DNA of 64,000 nt, taken from positions 1,364,001 through 1,428,000 of the forward strand of contig NZ_JAGTUT010000001.1 of the NCBI RefSeq assembly GCF_025685605.1. Direction: 5' to 3'. The stretch is from Granulicella arctica. Lineage in GTDB: Bacteria > Acidobacteriota > Terriglobia > Terriglobales > Acidobacteriaceae. This document shows positions 1 through 7,841 of the stretch, one piece after another (within the stretch, counting starts at the first letter, position 1; the number at the start of each line of letters is the position of its first letter). Position numbers and translations under genes: made by a program. Under the pieces are notes generated by a model. It was not told where the DNA came from, did no database searches, and saw only the letters and a program-made list of their open reading frames with translations.

Positions 1-330
1 GTGCCGATGCTCCATTCGAATAGAACGGGTCGTTGTTGAAGGTATTCGTGTGCATGAAGACGAAGATGTTTTCGGCGGCGACCTTGTACCGGCGCATCTT
101 CTCCGCTGCTCAGGTGGCGTAGCTCGCGATGGCCTCGCGCATCTCCTGCCAGGACGTAACCGGAGCCCCGAAGCTGCGCGTAACGGCGATTCCCTTCCTG
201 GTCGGCTCCGTCAGTTCGAGTGGCAGGCAGGAGATCCCGCGCAGCTCAAAGACCGTGCGGCCACCCGTCACAGTCATCAGCGCCCGCGCATTGTCCGGGT
301 CGGGCGCGGCGAGGTAGCGGCCGTTGCCTC
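1..330 (-). pseudogene. umuC: truncated umuC (DNA polymerase V subunit) with internal stop
   Basis: The minus strand encodes the C-terminal part of UmuC, the catalytic Y-family polymerase of the SOS response. Recognisable blocks are GRTVFELRG, KGIAVTRSFG, a MREAI..YAT stretch and FVFMHTNTFNNDPFYSNG. A TGA at 110-112 interrupts the frame exactly where relatives have Arg (YAT-R-AAEK), and the frame continues cleanly beyond it. Homology fades near position 320, so the palm and finger domains are missing and the upstream codons to 442 look unrelated. It continues off the left edge. It is a remnant, probably cargo or debris of the tRNA-Ser element, and cannot make an active polymerase. Confidence 0.75.
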
Positions 331-338
331 TGCGATTT

Positions 339-368
339 TTTACCAGTTCAAATGGATAAACTGGTAAA
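339..368. repeat. 10-bp perfect inverted repeat at the umuC break
   Basis: Arms TTTACCAGTT (339-348) and AACTGGTAAA (359-368) flank a 10-base spacer. The repeat sits exactly where umuC homology ends. The T run is on the wrong side for an intrinsic terminator on either strand, so a recombination or protein-binding site is as likely as a hairpin. Confidence 0.45.
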
Positions 369-499
369 CGTTTATCAGGATAACCAGCAATCCAAAGTGT
401 CGTCGATCCTTGTAGCCAAGCATCGACAAGTGACGCCAACACTCAGCCGCTCCAATAATCCCGCGGAAGAGCACCAAGGGTTAGCCGGCTTATTCTCCT

Positions 500-1759
500 T
501 TATTTATCCGATCTCGCCGCAATCAAAAGTTTTTCGTTCAACGGGCCGCTCAAACCTCTAAATGGAAGCACTCTTGCCCCACGCTGCGTCTGATCGAGAA
601 AGTCAGCCCAGTCCTGCATCATCTTGGAGCGAGGCTCAAGGTAGAGCGCATGATTATAGGCAGCACTCACTGCGTTGCGAGGAGCGTGCGCAAGCTGCAA
701 TTCGATGTGTTCATGACCGTAGCCGCGTTCGTGCAGGATGGTGGACGCCAGCCCTCTAAAGCCATGGCCTGTCATCTTCCCCTTGTAACCCATCCGCTCG
801 AGAGCCTTAAGAATGGTGTTGTTGCTCATCGGTTTAGCTACGTTTCGGTCTCCGGGGAACAGCCAGTCGCTCCCTCCCGTCAACTCACGCAAGGTGTCAA
901 GAATTTCGAGAGCTTGCCTTGCGAGTGGCACGACATGCGGTGTTCTCATCTTCATGCGATCGGCTGGAATGTTCCACCGGGCAGCTTCCAGGTCAAACTC
1001 TGACCAGGTTGCGCCGATTAGCTCACTGGTACGAACGAACGTCAGCGCGATCAGCTTGATCGCGAAGCGAGTGACGTGGGTTCCCGGATAAACCTCGATC
1101 TGCCTGAGGAGGTTCGGGAGTTCCTTAGCCTCTATTCGGGCGTAATTACTTTTCAGCGAGGCTTTGAGGATGTCCCGAGGGCGAACGTCAGTTGCAGGGT
1201 TGCGCTTGGCGTAACCATGGGCGATGGCATAGCGAAAGATCTGCCCGGTCGTCTCAAGGGCTCGCTTTGCAACATCCCGAGCGCCCCGTGCCTCAACTGC
1301 CCTGACCATTGCGACAATGTCAGGCGCCTCGATCTCCGTCATCTGGAGCAAACCCAAACTCGGCAAGATGTTCGCCGCTAGCCGCCTGCGCGTAGAGTCC
1401 ACATGTCGAGGGCTCTTATCATCTTGCCAGTGTTCCACCCACTTCACCGAGACACTCGCGAAAGAGTTTTCACTCGAGATCTGCTCCGCGGACTTGCTGA
1501 TCTTTCGTGCCGCCATGGGGTCCACGCCGGTCTCCAACAGTTTGCGACCTTCTGCGTGACGCTCTCAGGCCAACGCGAGCGTCACGGCGGGGTACTTTCC
1601 GAGCGCCATCAGCTTCTCTTTACCGTCGAAGTTGTAAGCCCAACGCCAAAGTTTGCCGCCGGATGGCGTGACCCAAAGATAGAGACTATGGCTATCGCTG
1701 ACGCGATAAGCCTTTTCTGCCGCCTTGGCTTTACGCACTTCGGTATCGGTCAATCCCAT
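500..1759 (-). pseudogene. P4-type tyrosine integrase split by one in-frame TGA
   Basis: A single reading frame of 419 codons encodes a P4-family tyrosine recombinase that would insert or excise the island at tRNA-Ser. Residues 1-64 are the DUF4102-like arm-binding domain (MGLTDTEVRKAKA..., LWRWAY.., LGKYP). The rest is the core-binding and catalytic domain, with Arg in FVRTSEL, the HGFRG box, LAHAPRN and the Tyr in AAYNHALYLEPR. A TGA at 1565-1567 follows LALA and the same frame continues with ERHAEGRKLLETGVDP, as family members read through this region. A CGA to TGA change is the simplest explanation. A TTG at 1537 could restart translation but would lack the arm domain, so the gene is probably inactive. 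Confidence 0.85.
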
Positions 1760-1785
1760 TGAAAACCTCTAAAAGCGCGTTTTGA

Positions 1786-1832
1786 AAAGTACCCCCCGGA
1801 GGAAATCCACATACCCCCCAAAGTACCCCCGC
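1786..1832. repeat. cluster of C-rich TACCCCCC motifs
   Basis: Three copies of a (A)GTA/ATACCCCC motif lie within 47 bases upstream of the integrase. Related C-runs with GTAC occur near 3530 and 29,868. They may be members of a dispersed intergenic repeat family; this is only a pattern seen by eye. Confidence 0.3.
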
Positions 1833-1877
1833 AAGCGCTTGGCTTCCATCGTACGCTGTAGGACGGTAAAAACACTA

Positions 1878-1901
1878 AACCCCAGCGTTTGCTGGGGTTT
1901 G
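1878..1901 (-). terminator. terminator after tRNA-Ser
   Basis: A perfect 10-bp hairpin (AAACCCCAGC / GCTGGGGTTT, 4-base loop) lies 44 bases past the tRNA-Ser 3' end. On the minus strand it is followed by AGTGTTTTTACC. It most likely ends the tRNA transcript and shields the integrase from it. Confidence 0.7.
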
Positions 1902-1944
1902 ATGAGTTTCTTTGGATGTCTTTGGAAGACATAAAACAAGGTCA

Positions 1945-2037
1945 TGGCGGAGAGTGGGGGATTCGAACCCCCGATAGAACTTTTGGTCCTATAACGGTTT
2001 AGCAAACCGCCGCCTTCAGCCACTCGGCCAACTCTCC
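1945..2037 (-). tRNA. tRNA-Ser (GCT)
   Basis: The minus strand starts GGAGAGTTGGCCGAGTGGC and ends ACTCTCC-G-CCA. The anticodon arm CGGTTTGCTAAACCG gives anticodon GCT, and a long variable arm typical of serine tRNAs is present. CCA is encoded. The acceptor stem pairs perfectly. It is the likely insertion target of the element to its left. Confidence 0.95.
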
Positions 2038-2168
2038 GGCTGTTCTGTCCGGCTGCTGATTACGAATGCCGGGAACTTGCTGATTATAGCTTGGGGCAAG
2101 GTCATGAAGGCAAATCAGATAGATTTGTCTCTATAAATACATCTGTCTCATGAGCGAAGGAGCGAGGG

Positions 2169-3518
2169 TTGGAGCTTTCTGTCAGCACGACAGCCAGGCG
2201 CAAGATGCGCTTGTTACCCCTGATTGGCGCGACCTATTTCATGGTCTCTGGCGGGCCTTATGGGCTTGAGGACATCATTGGCAAGGCTGGTTACGGACGA
2301 GCGCTGCTGCTGCTGTTGCTCATCCCGCTGGTGTGGAGCTTTCCTACCTCGCTGATGGTCGGTGAACTGGCTTCGGCGCTTCCTGAAGAGGGTGGTTATT
2401 ATCGGTGGGTTCGGCGAGGTTTGGGACGGTTCTGGGGGTTTCAGGAGGCCTGGCTCTCGCTTGCAGCCAGTGTGTTCGACATGGCGATCTATCCGGTCAC
2501 GTTTGTGCTCTATCTTGGGCGAATTGCGCCCGCGTGGACGGAAGGGTATCGCGGGACGCTTTGGGCGCTTGCGGTGGTTATTGCTTGCGCGGTTTGGAAC
2601 CTTTACGGGGCGAAGGCTGTTGGTGAAGGTTCGGTCGGGATGTTCTGCGTGTTGTTGGCTCCATTTGCTGTACTCGTCGCGGTTAGTTTGTGGCGAGCAC
2701 TTACGGGAGTGCATGTTTCCGGCGTCGCTTCTGTGCCGATCGAGCGTGACATGGCTGGAGCTGTTTCGGTTGCGCTCTGGAACTACATGGGTTGGGATAA
2801 TGCGTCGACCGTGGCTCAGGAGGTCGAGGAACCGCAGCGGAACTATCCTCGGGCGATGCTGATTGCGGCTTTGCTGGTCGCTGTCACGTATATTCTGCCG
2901 CTTGCTGCTGTGGCGTTAGCTGGGATTTCTGCGGACCGCTTTTCTACTGGAGCCTGGACTGACGCTGCGCGGACGCTCGCTGGACCTTGGCTTGCGCTTG
3001 CGGTGGTGCTTGGCGGCGCAATCAGTGGGTTTGGGATGTTCAATGCGCTTACGTTGAGCTATACGCGCGTTCCTTTTGCTCTTGCGGAGGAGGGTTTGCT
3101 GCCGCAGATCTTGACTCGGCGGACGTCGCGAGGAGTTCCGTGGCTGAGTGTTCTGGTTTGCAGCGCAGCCTGGGCGATGGCTTTGCGGTTCAGCTTTGAA
3201 CGGTTGATCTCGATTGACCTGGTGCTTTACGGCGCTGCGCTGCTGCTCGAGTTTGTAGCGCTTGTGGTTTTGCGGGTTCGTGAGCCTGAACTTGTGCGGC
3301 CGTTTCGGGTTCCTGGAGGTGTTTCAGGAGCGGTCGTTTGCGGGATTGGACCGGCTTTTTTGATTGCGTTTGCGATGTGGGCTGCCCGGGGAGAGCGGGT
3401 TGCGGGATTGCCTGCGCTGGTCTTTGCGGGGCTGGTGGCTGCTTCCGGGCCGGTTGCTTTTGGACTGGCGCGCCTCGGTCAGCGACGGCGGGAGCGGGCG
3501 CTGGCTGGTGCTTCCTGA
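2169..3518 (+). CDS. APC-family amino acid/polyamine permease
   Basis: This 449-residue inner-membrane protein belongs to the amino acid-polyamine-organocation superfamily and would import an amino acid or polyamine with a cation. About a dozen hydrophobic segments run from residue 17 to 440. The first carries the SGGPYGLED block with glycines typical of the broken first helix, and EEGGYYRWV follows near residue 72, as in the LAT/polyamine-uptake branch. The start is a TTG preceded by GGAGCGAGG; an ATG at 2205 is the alternative. It stands alone between tRNA-Ser and the minus-strand ppa. The substrate cannot be read from the sequence. Confidence 0.85.
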   Translation: MELSVSTTARRKMRLLPLIGATYFMVSGGPYGLEDIIGKAGYGRALLLLLLIPLVWSFPTSLMVGELASALPEEGGYYRWVRRGLGRFWGFQEAWLSLAASVFDMAIYPVTFVLYLGRIAPAWTEGYRGTLWALAVVIACAVWNLYGAKAVGEGSVGMFCVLLAPFAVLVAVSLWRALTGVHVSGVASVPIERDMAGAVSVALWNYMGWDNASTVAQEVEEPQRNYPRAMLIAALLVAVTYILPLAAVALAGISADRFSTGAWTDAARTLAGPWLALAVVLGGAISGFGMFNALTLSYTRVPFALAEEGLLPQILTRRTSRGVPWLSVLVCSAAWAMALRFSFERLISIDLVLYGAALLLEFVALVVLRVREPELVRPFRVPGGVSGAVVCGIGPAFLIAFAMWAARGERVAGLPALVFAGLVAASGPVAFGLARLGQRRRERALAGAS

Positions 3519-3830
3519 GAGGTACCGCCACCCCCCGTACTTGAAGTACGAAAGTCTTCAAAACAAGGGACTTAGAGGTGGACTAAGTACTCCCTCAAGT
3601 ACCTCCAGAGTCTCAAAGTCTTGAGGCTGCTGGAGTTGACTCGGCGTGAGGTGCACTTTGTTTGAGGAGGCGGGGAGTTAATTACGTGATTAATATGGAG
3701 TGTGCCCGCAAGGCAGAGCCAAGGGCAACCGCAAGCTCTTCGACTTCGCCCAGGATGACAGGGTTGGGCAACGGGAACGAGCCGATGCTGGTGGCATCGG
3801 CTCGTTCGTTGTGAGATTTATGGGCCCGAA
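3519..3830. other. repeat-rich intergenic region between permease and ppa
   Basis: No gene is supported in this 312-base stretch. It contains a near-palindrome around GTACTTGAAGTAC (3538-3550), C-rich GTAC motifs, and near 3735-3762 a TTCGACTTCGCCCAGGATGA block. Similar CTTCGACTTCGC.CAGGATGAC blocks are, to my recollection, common intergenic repeats in Acidobacteria. Their translation (FDFAQDD) often produces false ORFs, and the short ORF 3700-3891 is one of these. Confidence 0.4.
3776..3806 (-). terminator. hairpin downstream of ppa
   Basis: A 13-bp perfect stem (AACGAGCCGATGC / GCATCGGCTCGTT) with a 5-base loop lies 25 bases past the ppa stop. There is no long U tract, so it may act as a transcript-end stabiliser or a bidirectional terminator for the convergent permease. 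Confidence 0.6.
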
Positions 3831-4388
3831 CTACTCGATTGGGATTGGCTTTGGTTCGGGGTTGATCTTGTTGTCGATGAAGCGCTGCTGAGCTTCGACG
3901 ACCTTGTTGCGGGCGAAGGAGGCGTCGCGCCAGCCTTTTACTTCGACGCGCTTGCCTTCAAGATCTTTGTAGATGGCGAAGAAGTGAGTGATCTCCTTGA
4001 GCATGTGGGGGTAGATCTCGGAGAAGTTCCAGACATCTTTGTAGCGGGGATTGCCCTTGCCGACGCAGAGGACCTTCTCATCGCCTAAGCCCTGATCGAG
4101 CATTTCGAGGAGACCAATGGGGCGGACTTCCATAACGCAGCCGGGAAAGCTGGGTGTATCGACGAGCACGAGGACATCGAGTGGGTCGCCGTCATCACCG
4201 AGCGTGCTGGGGATGAAGCCGTAGTCGCCGGGGTAGTGGACGGGCGAGTAGAGGTTGCGGTCGAGCCGGAAGACGTGGAGGTCCTTGTCGTACTCGTACT
4301 TGCTGATGCCCTCGCTGGGAATCTCGATCACACAGTTGACTACTTCGGGCGACTTTGGCCCAACGGGCAACTCAAGGTAATTCGGCAT
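3831..4388 (-). CDS. ppa: inorganic pyrophosphatase (family I)
   Basis: The 185-residue cytoplasmic enzyme hydrolyses pyrophosphate to two phosphates and pulls biosynthetic reactions forward. The signature DDGDPLD (residues 65-71) holds the metal-binding aspartates. ISKYEYDKD near residue 28, HYPGDYGFIP (51-60) and the C-terminal KGWRD block match the bacterial soluble family. Length is normal. The ATG start and whole reading frame are intact. It is transcribed alone, converging on the permease, and divergent from purS. Confidence 0.95.
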   Translation of the reverse strand: MPNYLELPVGPKSPEVVNCVIEIPSEGISKYEYDKDLHVFRLDRNLYSPVHYPGDYGFIPSTLGDDGDPLDVLVLVDTPSFPGCVMEVRPIGLLEMLDQGLGDEKVLCVGKGNPRYKDVWNFSEIYPHMLKEITHFFAIYKDLEGKRVEVKGWRDASFARNKVVEAQQRFIDNKINPEPKPIPIE

Positions 4389-4550
4389 AAGGTCTGTAAT
4401 CTCTCGTAACTAAAGATTGTTGGAGCTGGCGGGACCTGTCGATCCCGTGTTGCCATGCTGGTCCTCGTGGAACGCCATACAGTCCGTGGACGACTGGGGA
4501 GACGACGTATCGCGGGAAGAACAGGCCGCACACGTTTATAATCGGACACA

Positions 4551-4796
4551 ATGAAGGCCCATGTCTATGTCACGCTCAAACGGACTGTTCTCGATGCCCA
4601 AGGCAAGACCGTCTCTGACGCTCTCCGTCGCATGGAATACAAAGGGGTTGCCGATGTTCGGCAAGGCAAGTACTTCCTGCTTACGCTCGAGGATGAACTC
4701 TCCGAAGAGGCGCACGAAAAAGAGATCGAGCGGATTGCACGCGAGGTTTTAACGAACCCTGTAATTGAAGAATTTACCTTCCGACTCGAGAAGTAA
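4551..4796 (+). CDS. purS: phosphoribosylformylglycinamidine synthase subunit PurS
   Basis: This 81-residue protein is the small subunit that bridges PurQ and PurL in FGAM synthase, the fourth step of purine synthesis. The sequence starts MKAHVYVTLKRTVLDAQGK and carries the LDPQG-like segment, a VRQGKYF strand and the C-terminal NPVIEEFTF typical of PurS. Normal length. Neither purQ nor purL is adjacent, so the subunits are encoded at separate places in this genome. About 160 bases separate it from divergent ppa. Confidence 0.93.
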   Translation: MKAHVYVTLKRTVLDAQGKTVSDALRRMEYKGVADVRQGKYFLLTLEDELSEEAHEKEIERIAREVLTNPVIEEFTFRLEK

Positions 4797-4959
4797 CGAC
4801 TGACGTCTGACCCTGTTGTACTGTCGTATACCTTCTGCCTTATGTAGCCTTCTGGTTGATCGTTGATGGATACGCTCTCTGGTGCTGTGTGCCGGGAACG
4901 CTCAATCGTGCAGGCGCAGTGCGCTTGTGGACATTCATTCATCACGATCGGGGATAATC

Positions 4960-5580
4960 ATGCCGTTCCTTCGTAATACCTCATTGCTGTTCCTTTTCCT
5001 GGGATTGATGCTGTTCGAAGCGCCGCAAGTGCAAGGGCAATCCAGAATAACCGCCGACAAGGCAGCAGGACTGGATGCATTTGGCGGCTTTACCGGGCTC
5101 GATAACGATTACTATGGCCCGGACAAGAACTATGGCGTTACATTGGGCGGGGACTACACCCACTACATCAAGCGATTTCGTGGCCTGATCGTGCCCGCGT
5201 TTGAGGTTCGTGGAACCGTGACGCCGGGGGGAACAGTCGGCGAGCGAACACTGGAAGGCGGCCTGAAACTGGGAACGACCTTCCGCAGGCTGCAGCCTTA
5301 CGGCGATTTCATGATCGGCAACGGGGTCATTACGTTTCCCCTGCCCGCCGTGGTGGAGCCGGGAGTGACGTATCGCACGCGAGATAGCTCTTTCCTTTAC
5401 ATCTATGGGGGTGGGCTGACGTACGATTTGGGACCGAGGCTGTCGCTTCTCGTGGACTATCAACGTCAGTACTGGGATCTTGGTAAGTCGGGAAGAACCA
5501 CGCCGGACCGCTTCTACCCGCAGGCAGTGACTCTTGGCGTGCTGTATCGCATTCCTTTCAAAGCATATAAGACCCGATAG
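4960..5580 (+). CDS. secreted outer-membrane beta-barrel protein
   Basis: About 206 residues from the ATG at 4960, which follows a GATCGGGGA ribosome-binding stretch. The upstream in-frame ATG at 4882 has no signal peptide directly behind it and is less likely. Residues 1-27 form a signal peptide ending near VQGQ. The remainder shows alternating hydrophobic strands, many aromatic residues and a terminal strand (AVTLGVLYRIPF), as in small OmpA/OmpW-like 8-stranded barrels. The exact family and ligand are not recognised. It stands alone between purS and the heme cluster. Confidence 0.65.
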   Translation: MPFLRNTSLLFLFLGLMLFEAPQVQGQSRITADKAAGLDAFGGFTGLDNDYYGPDKNYGVTLGGDYTHYIKRFRGLIVPAFEVRGTVTPGGTVGERTLEGGLKLGTTFRRLQPYGDFMIGNGVITFPLPAVVEPGVTYRTRDSSFLYIYGGGLTYDLGPRLSLLVDYQRQYWDLGKSGRTTPDRFYPQAVTLGVLYRIPFKAYKTR

Positions 5581-5670
5581 CCTGCCCGCCTCGGTGGTCT
5601 GAATTTGGACCGCGTGAAACGGGATTCATCCTGCCGTACTGTGGCTGCAGCATGGTGCTACGCTCGGTGT

Positions 5671-6771
5671 GTGGATACTTTTTTGTTGAATGCGAACGCA
5701 CAGGCTGCGTCGGCGGTTGAGGTCGAGAGCGGCTCAAGCAGGTTTATCCGTGCGTGTCTGCGGCAGCCTGTGGACCGCACGCCAGTATGGTTCCTGCGGC
5801 AGGCGGGGCGGTATATGCCGGAGTATATGGCGGTGCGGAAGCATCATTCCCTGCTGGACATTTGCAGAACGCCTGAGATCGCTGCCGAAGTGACGATTAC
5901 CGCGGCGGAGCGGCTGGGCGTTGATGCCGCGATCATCTTTGCCGATCTGCTGCTGCCGTTCACACCGATGGGGCTGGACTTCGAGTTTGTGGCCGGTGAA
6001 GGGCCGCAGGTGCATACGCCGGTACGGTCTCTTGAACAGGTTGAGGCGCTGCGAACGGATCGGGCGGATGAGCTTGGCTATGTGGCGCGGGCGATCGAGA
6101 AGGTATCGGCTCACTTCGCGGGACCGCGTGCCGATGGGGATACGCTAGGGATCATTGGCTTCTGCGGCGCGCCCTTTACGCTGGCGAGCTACATGATCGA
6201 AGGCGGCTCGTCGCGGAACTACATCGATACGAAAAAGATGATGTACTCGGGCGGCAGGGCATGGCCGCTGCTGATGGAAAAGTTGATTACGGTGTTGGTG
6301 GCGTTTGCGACACAGCAGGTGGAGGCTGGCGCCGATGTGATCCAGATATTTGATAGCTGGGCGGGTGCGCTGAGTGTTACGGACTATCGCGAATACTGCC
6401 TGCCAGCAACGACGGAGCTGGTGCAGCGGGTGCGGGCGCTTGGGGTGCCGGTAATCTACTTTGGCGTGGATACGGCTTCGATGCTGCCGGCGATGCGGGA
6501 GACGGGTGCGGATGTGCTGGGGTTGGACTGGCGGATTCCGCTGAGTGAGGGCTGGAAGGCTGTTGGGCCAGGATGCGGGGTTCAGGGAAATCTGGACCCA
6601 ATTACCTTGTTTGCTCCGCAGGATGTGCTGAAGGCACGGGTGGATGAGGTGCTGCGTGAGGCGGCTGGGCGATCTGGGCACATCTTCAACCTTGGGCATG
6701 GAATTGTGCCGGGAACGCCGGTTGAGAATGTGATCGAAGTGGTGAAGTGGGTGAAGGAGTTCGCGCTATGA
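5671..6771 (+). CDS. hemE: uroporphyrinogen III decarboxylase
   Basis: The enzyme removes four carboxyl groups from uroporphyrinogen III to give coproporphyrinogen III. From the GTG at 5671 the protein has 366 residues. RQAGRYMPEY (43-52) is the substrate-binding signature and IIFADLLLPFTPMG contains the catalytic Asp. GFCGAPFTLASYM and the C-terminal NLGHGIVPGTPVENV are also diagnostic. The open frame extends to 5605, but the leading 22 codons match nothing in the family. Its TGA overlaps the hemH ATG by 4 bases, so the two are translationally coupled. Confidence 0.93.
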   Translation: MDTFLLNANAQAASAVEVESGSSRFIRACLRQPVDRTPVWFLRQAGRYMPEYMAVRKHHSLLDICRTPEIAAEVTITAAERLGVDAAIIFADLLLPFTPMGLDFEFVAGEGPQVHTPVRSLEQVEALRTDRADELGYVARAIEKVSAHFAGPRADGDTLGIIGFCGAPFTLASYMIEGGSSRNYIDTKKMMYSGGRAWPLLMEKLITVLVAFATQQVEAGADVIQIFDSWAGALSVTDYREYCLPATTELVQRVRALGVPVIYFGVDTASMLPAMRETGADVLGLDWRIPLSEGWKAVGPGCGVQGNLDPITLFAPQDVLKARVDEVLREAAGRSGHIFNLGHGIVPGTPVENVIEVVKWVKEFAL

Positions 6772-7841
6772 GTTCGCTCGTACAAACGGAGACGCCGGTC
6801 CTTCTGCTGGCTCATGGAACGCCGGATGTGCTGGGGGAGATGGCCGAGTACCTGAGCAAGGTGACGGGCGGGCGGCAGCTTCCGCAGAGTGTGGTGGAGG
6901 AGTTGCAGCATCGGTATGGTGAGATCGGCCTGGGGGAGACGCCGGGTGTGGAGCCTCCGCCGCTGACGAAGTGGACCCTGGCGCAGGGTCGGCTGCTGGG
7001 CGAGGCGCTGGGCGCGAAGGTGTACGTGGGGATGCGGAACTGGCACCCGTACATCGCCGACACGATCCAGCAGATGCGGGCAGATGGAGTGACAAAGTTC
7101 AAGGCGATCTGCCTGGCTCCGCAGAACTCGCGGACGAGTGTGGGACTGTATCGGCGGGCGATGCTTGAAGCTTCGCTCGATATGGAGAGCGAGTTTGTGG
7201 CTGGTTGGGCGGACAATCCTACGCTGGCGCTGGCGTTTGCGGATCGACTTTGGCCGCGGTGGGCGGAGGCGTGTGCGTCTACCGGGACGCGGGTACCGGT
7301 GCTGTTTACGGCGCATGCGGTTCCCTGCCGGACGATCATGTCGGGACAGGTGAGTACGGCGGCCAGCCCTTCGCAGCGACCGGGCGGGCCGGTGCCTGCG
7401 GATGGGATCCAGTACTACGGGGAGAGGACGGCTCCCGATCCTTACCCGGTGGAGTGCAAGCGGACGGCGATCCATGTGGCAGAGGCGCTGCGTCCGGTGG
7501 GGATGACGGATCGGGACTGGTACTTCGCGTTCCAGAGCCAGGGGATTGCCGGTGCTCCGTGGATTGGGCCGACGGTGGAGGATACGCTGAAGGCGCTGGC
7601 GGCGGAGGGGCACAAGGGCGTGGTGATGCAGCCGATCGGATTCCTGTGCGATCACGTGGAGATTTTGTACGACATCGATATTGCGTTCAGGGAGACGGCG
7701 CGGGAGTTGGGGCTGCAGCTTTGGCGTGCGGAGAGTCTGAACGACTCGCCGGTTCTGATTCGTGCGCTGGAGCAGGTGGCTACGGGCGCGTTTGCCGCGG
7801 ATGTGGATGAGCGAGTGGTTCCGGAGTCTGTGACGGCTTGA
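6768..7841 (+). CDS. hemH: ferrochelatase
   Basis: The 357-residue protein inserts ferrous iron into the porphyrin ring, either protoporphyrin IX or, in the alternative pathway, coproporphyrin III. LLLAHGTPD (12-20) opens the chelatase fold. FTAHAVP (180-186) carries the metal-binding His and GFLCDHVEILYDID (from 291) carries the His/Glu pair of the active site. The ATG at 6768 overlaps the hemE stop (ATGA) and its own TGA overlaps the hemY TTG, so the gene is the centre of a tightly coupled operon. The frame open from 6747 is only overlap with hemE. Confidence 0.92.
   Translation: MSSLVQTETPVLLLAHGTPDVLGEMAEYLSKVTGGRQLPQSVVEELQHRYGEIGLGETPGVEPPPLTKWTLAQGRLLGEALGAKVYVGMRNWHPYIADTIQQMRADGVTKFKAICLAPQNSRTSVGLYRRAMLEASLDMESEFVAGWADNPTLALAFADRLWPRWAEACASTGTRVPVLFTAHAVPCRTIMSGQVSTAASPSQRPGGPVPADGIQYYGERTAPDPYPVECKRTAIHVAEALRPVGMTDRDWYFAFQSQGIAGAPWIGPTVEDTLKALAAEGHKGVVMQPIGFLCDHVEILYDIDIAFRETARELGLQLWRAESLNDSPVLIRALEQVATGAFAADVDERVVPESVTA

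Larger units (their letters stand above)
1..1944. mobile_element. edge of a decayed tRNA-Ser integrative element
   Basis: Downstream of the 3' end of tRNA-Ser on the minus strand lie a P4-type integrase gene and then a truncated umuC, all in one orientation. This is the usual arrangement of an island inserted at a tRNA 3' end, with the integrase next to the tRNA. The far end, and any second copy of the tRNA 3' end, would lie to the left of the window. Both genes in this stretch carry an internal stop, so the element looks immobile. The boundary is inferred, because no second att copy is visible. Confidence 0.5.

Noticed and set aside
3700..3891. 63-residue ORF in the permease/ppa gap
   Set aside because: It contains the FDFAQDD repeat translation and overlaps ppa on the other strand.
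7205..7810. 201-residue ORF in another frame of hemH
   Set aside because: Shadow ORF in GC-rich coding DNA; hemH is unambiguous.
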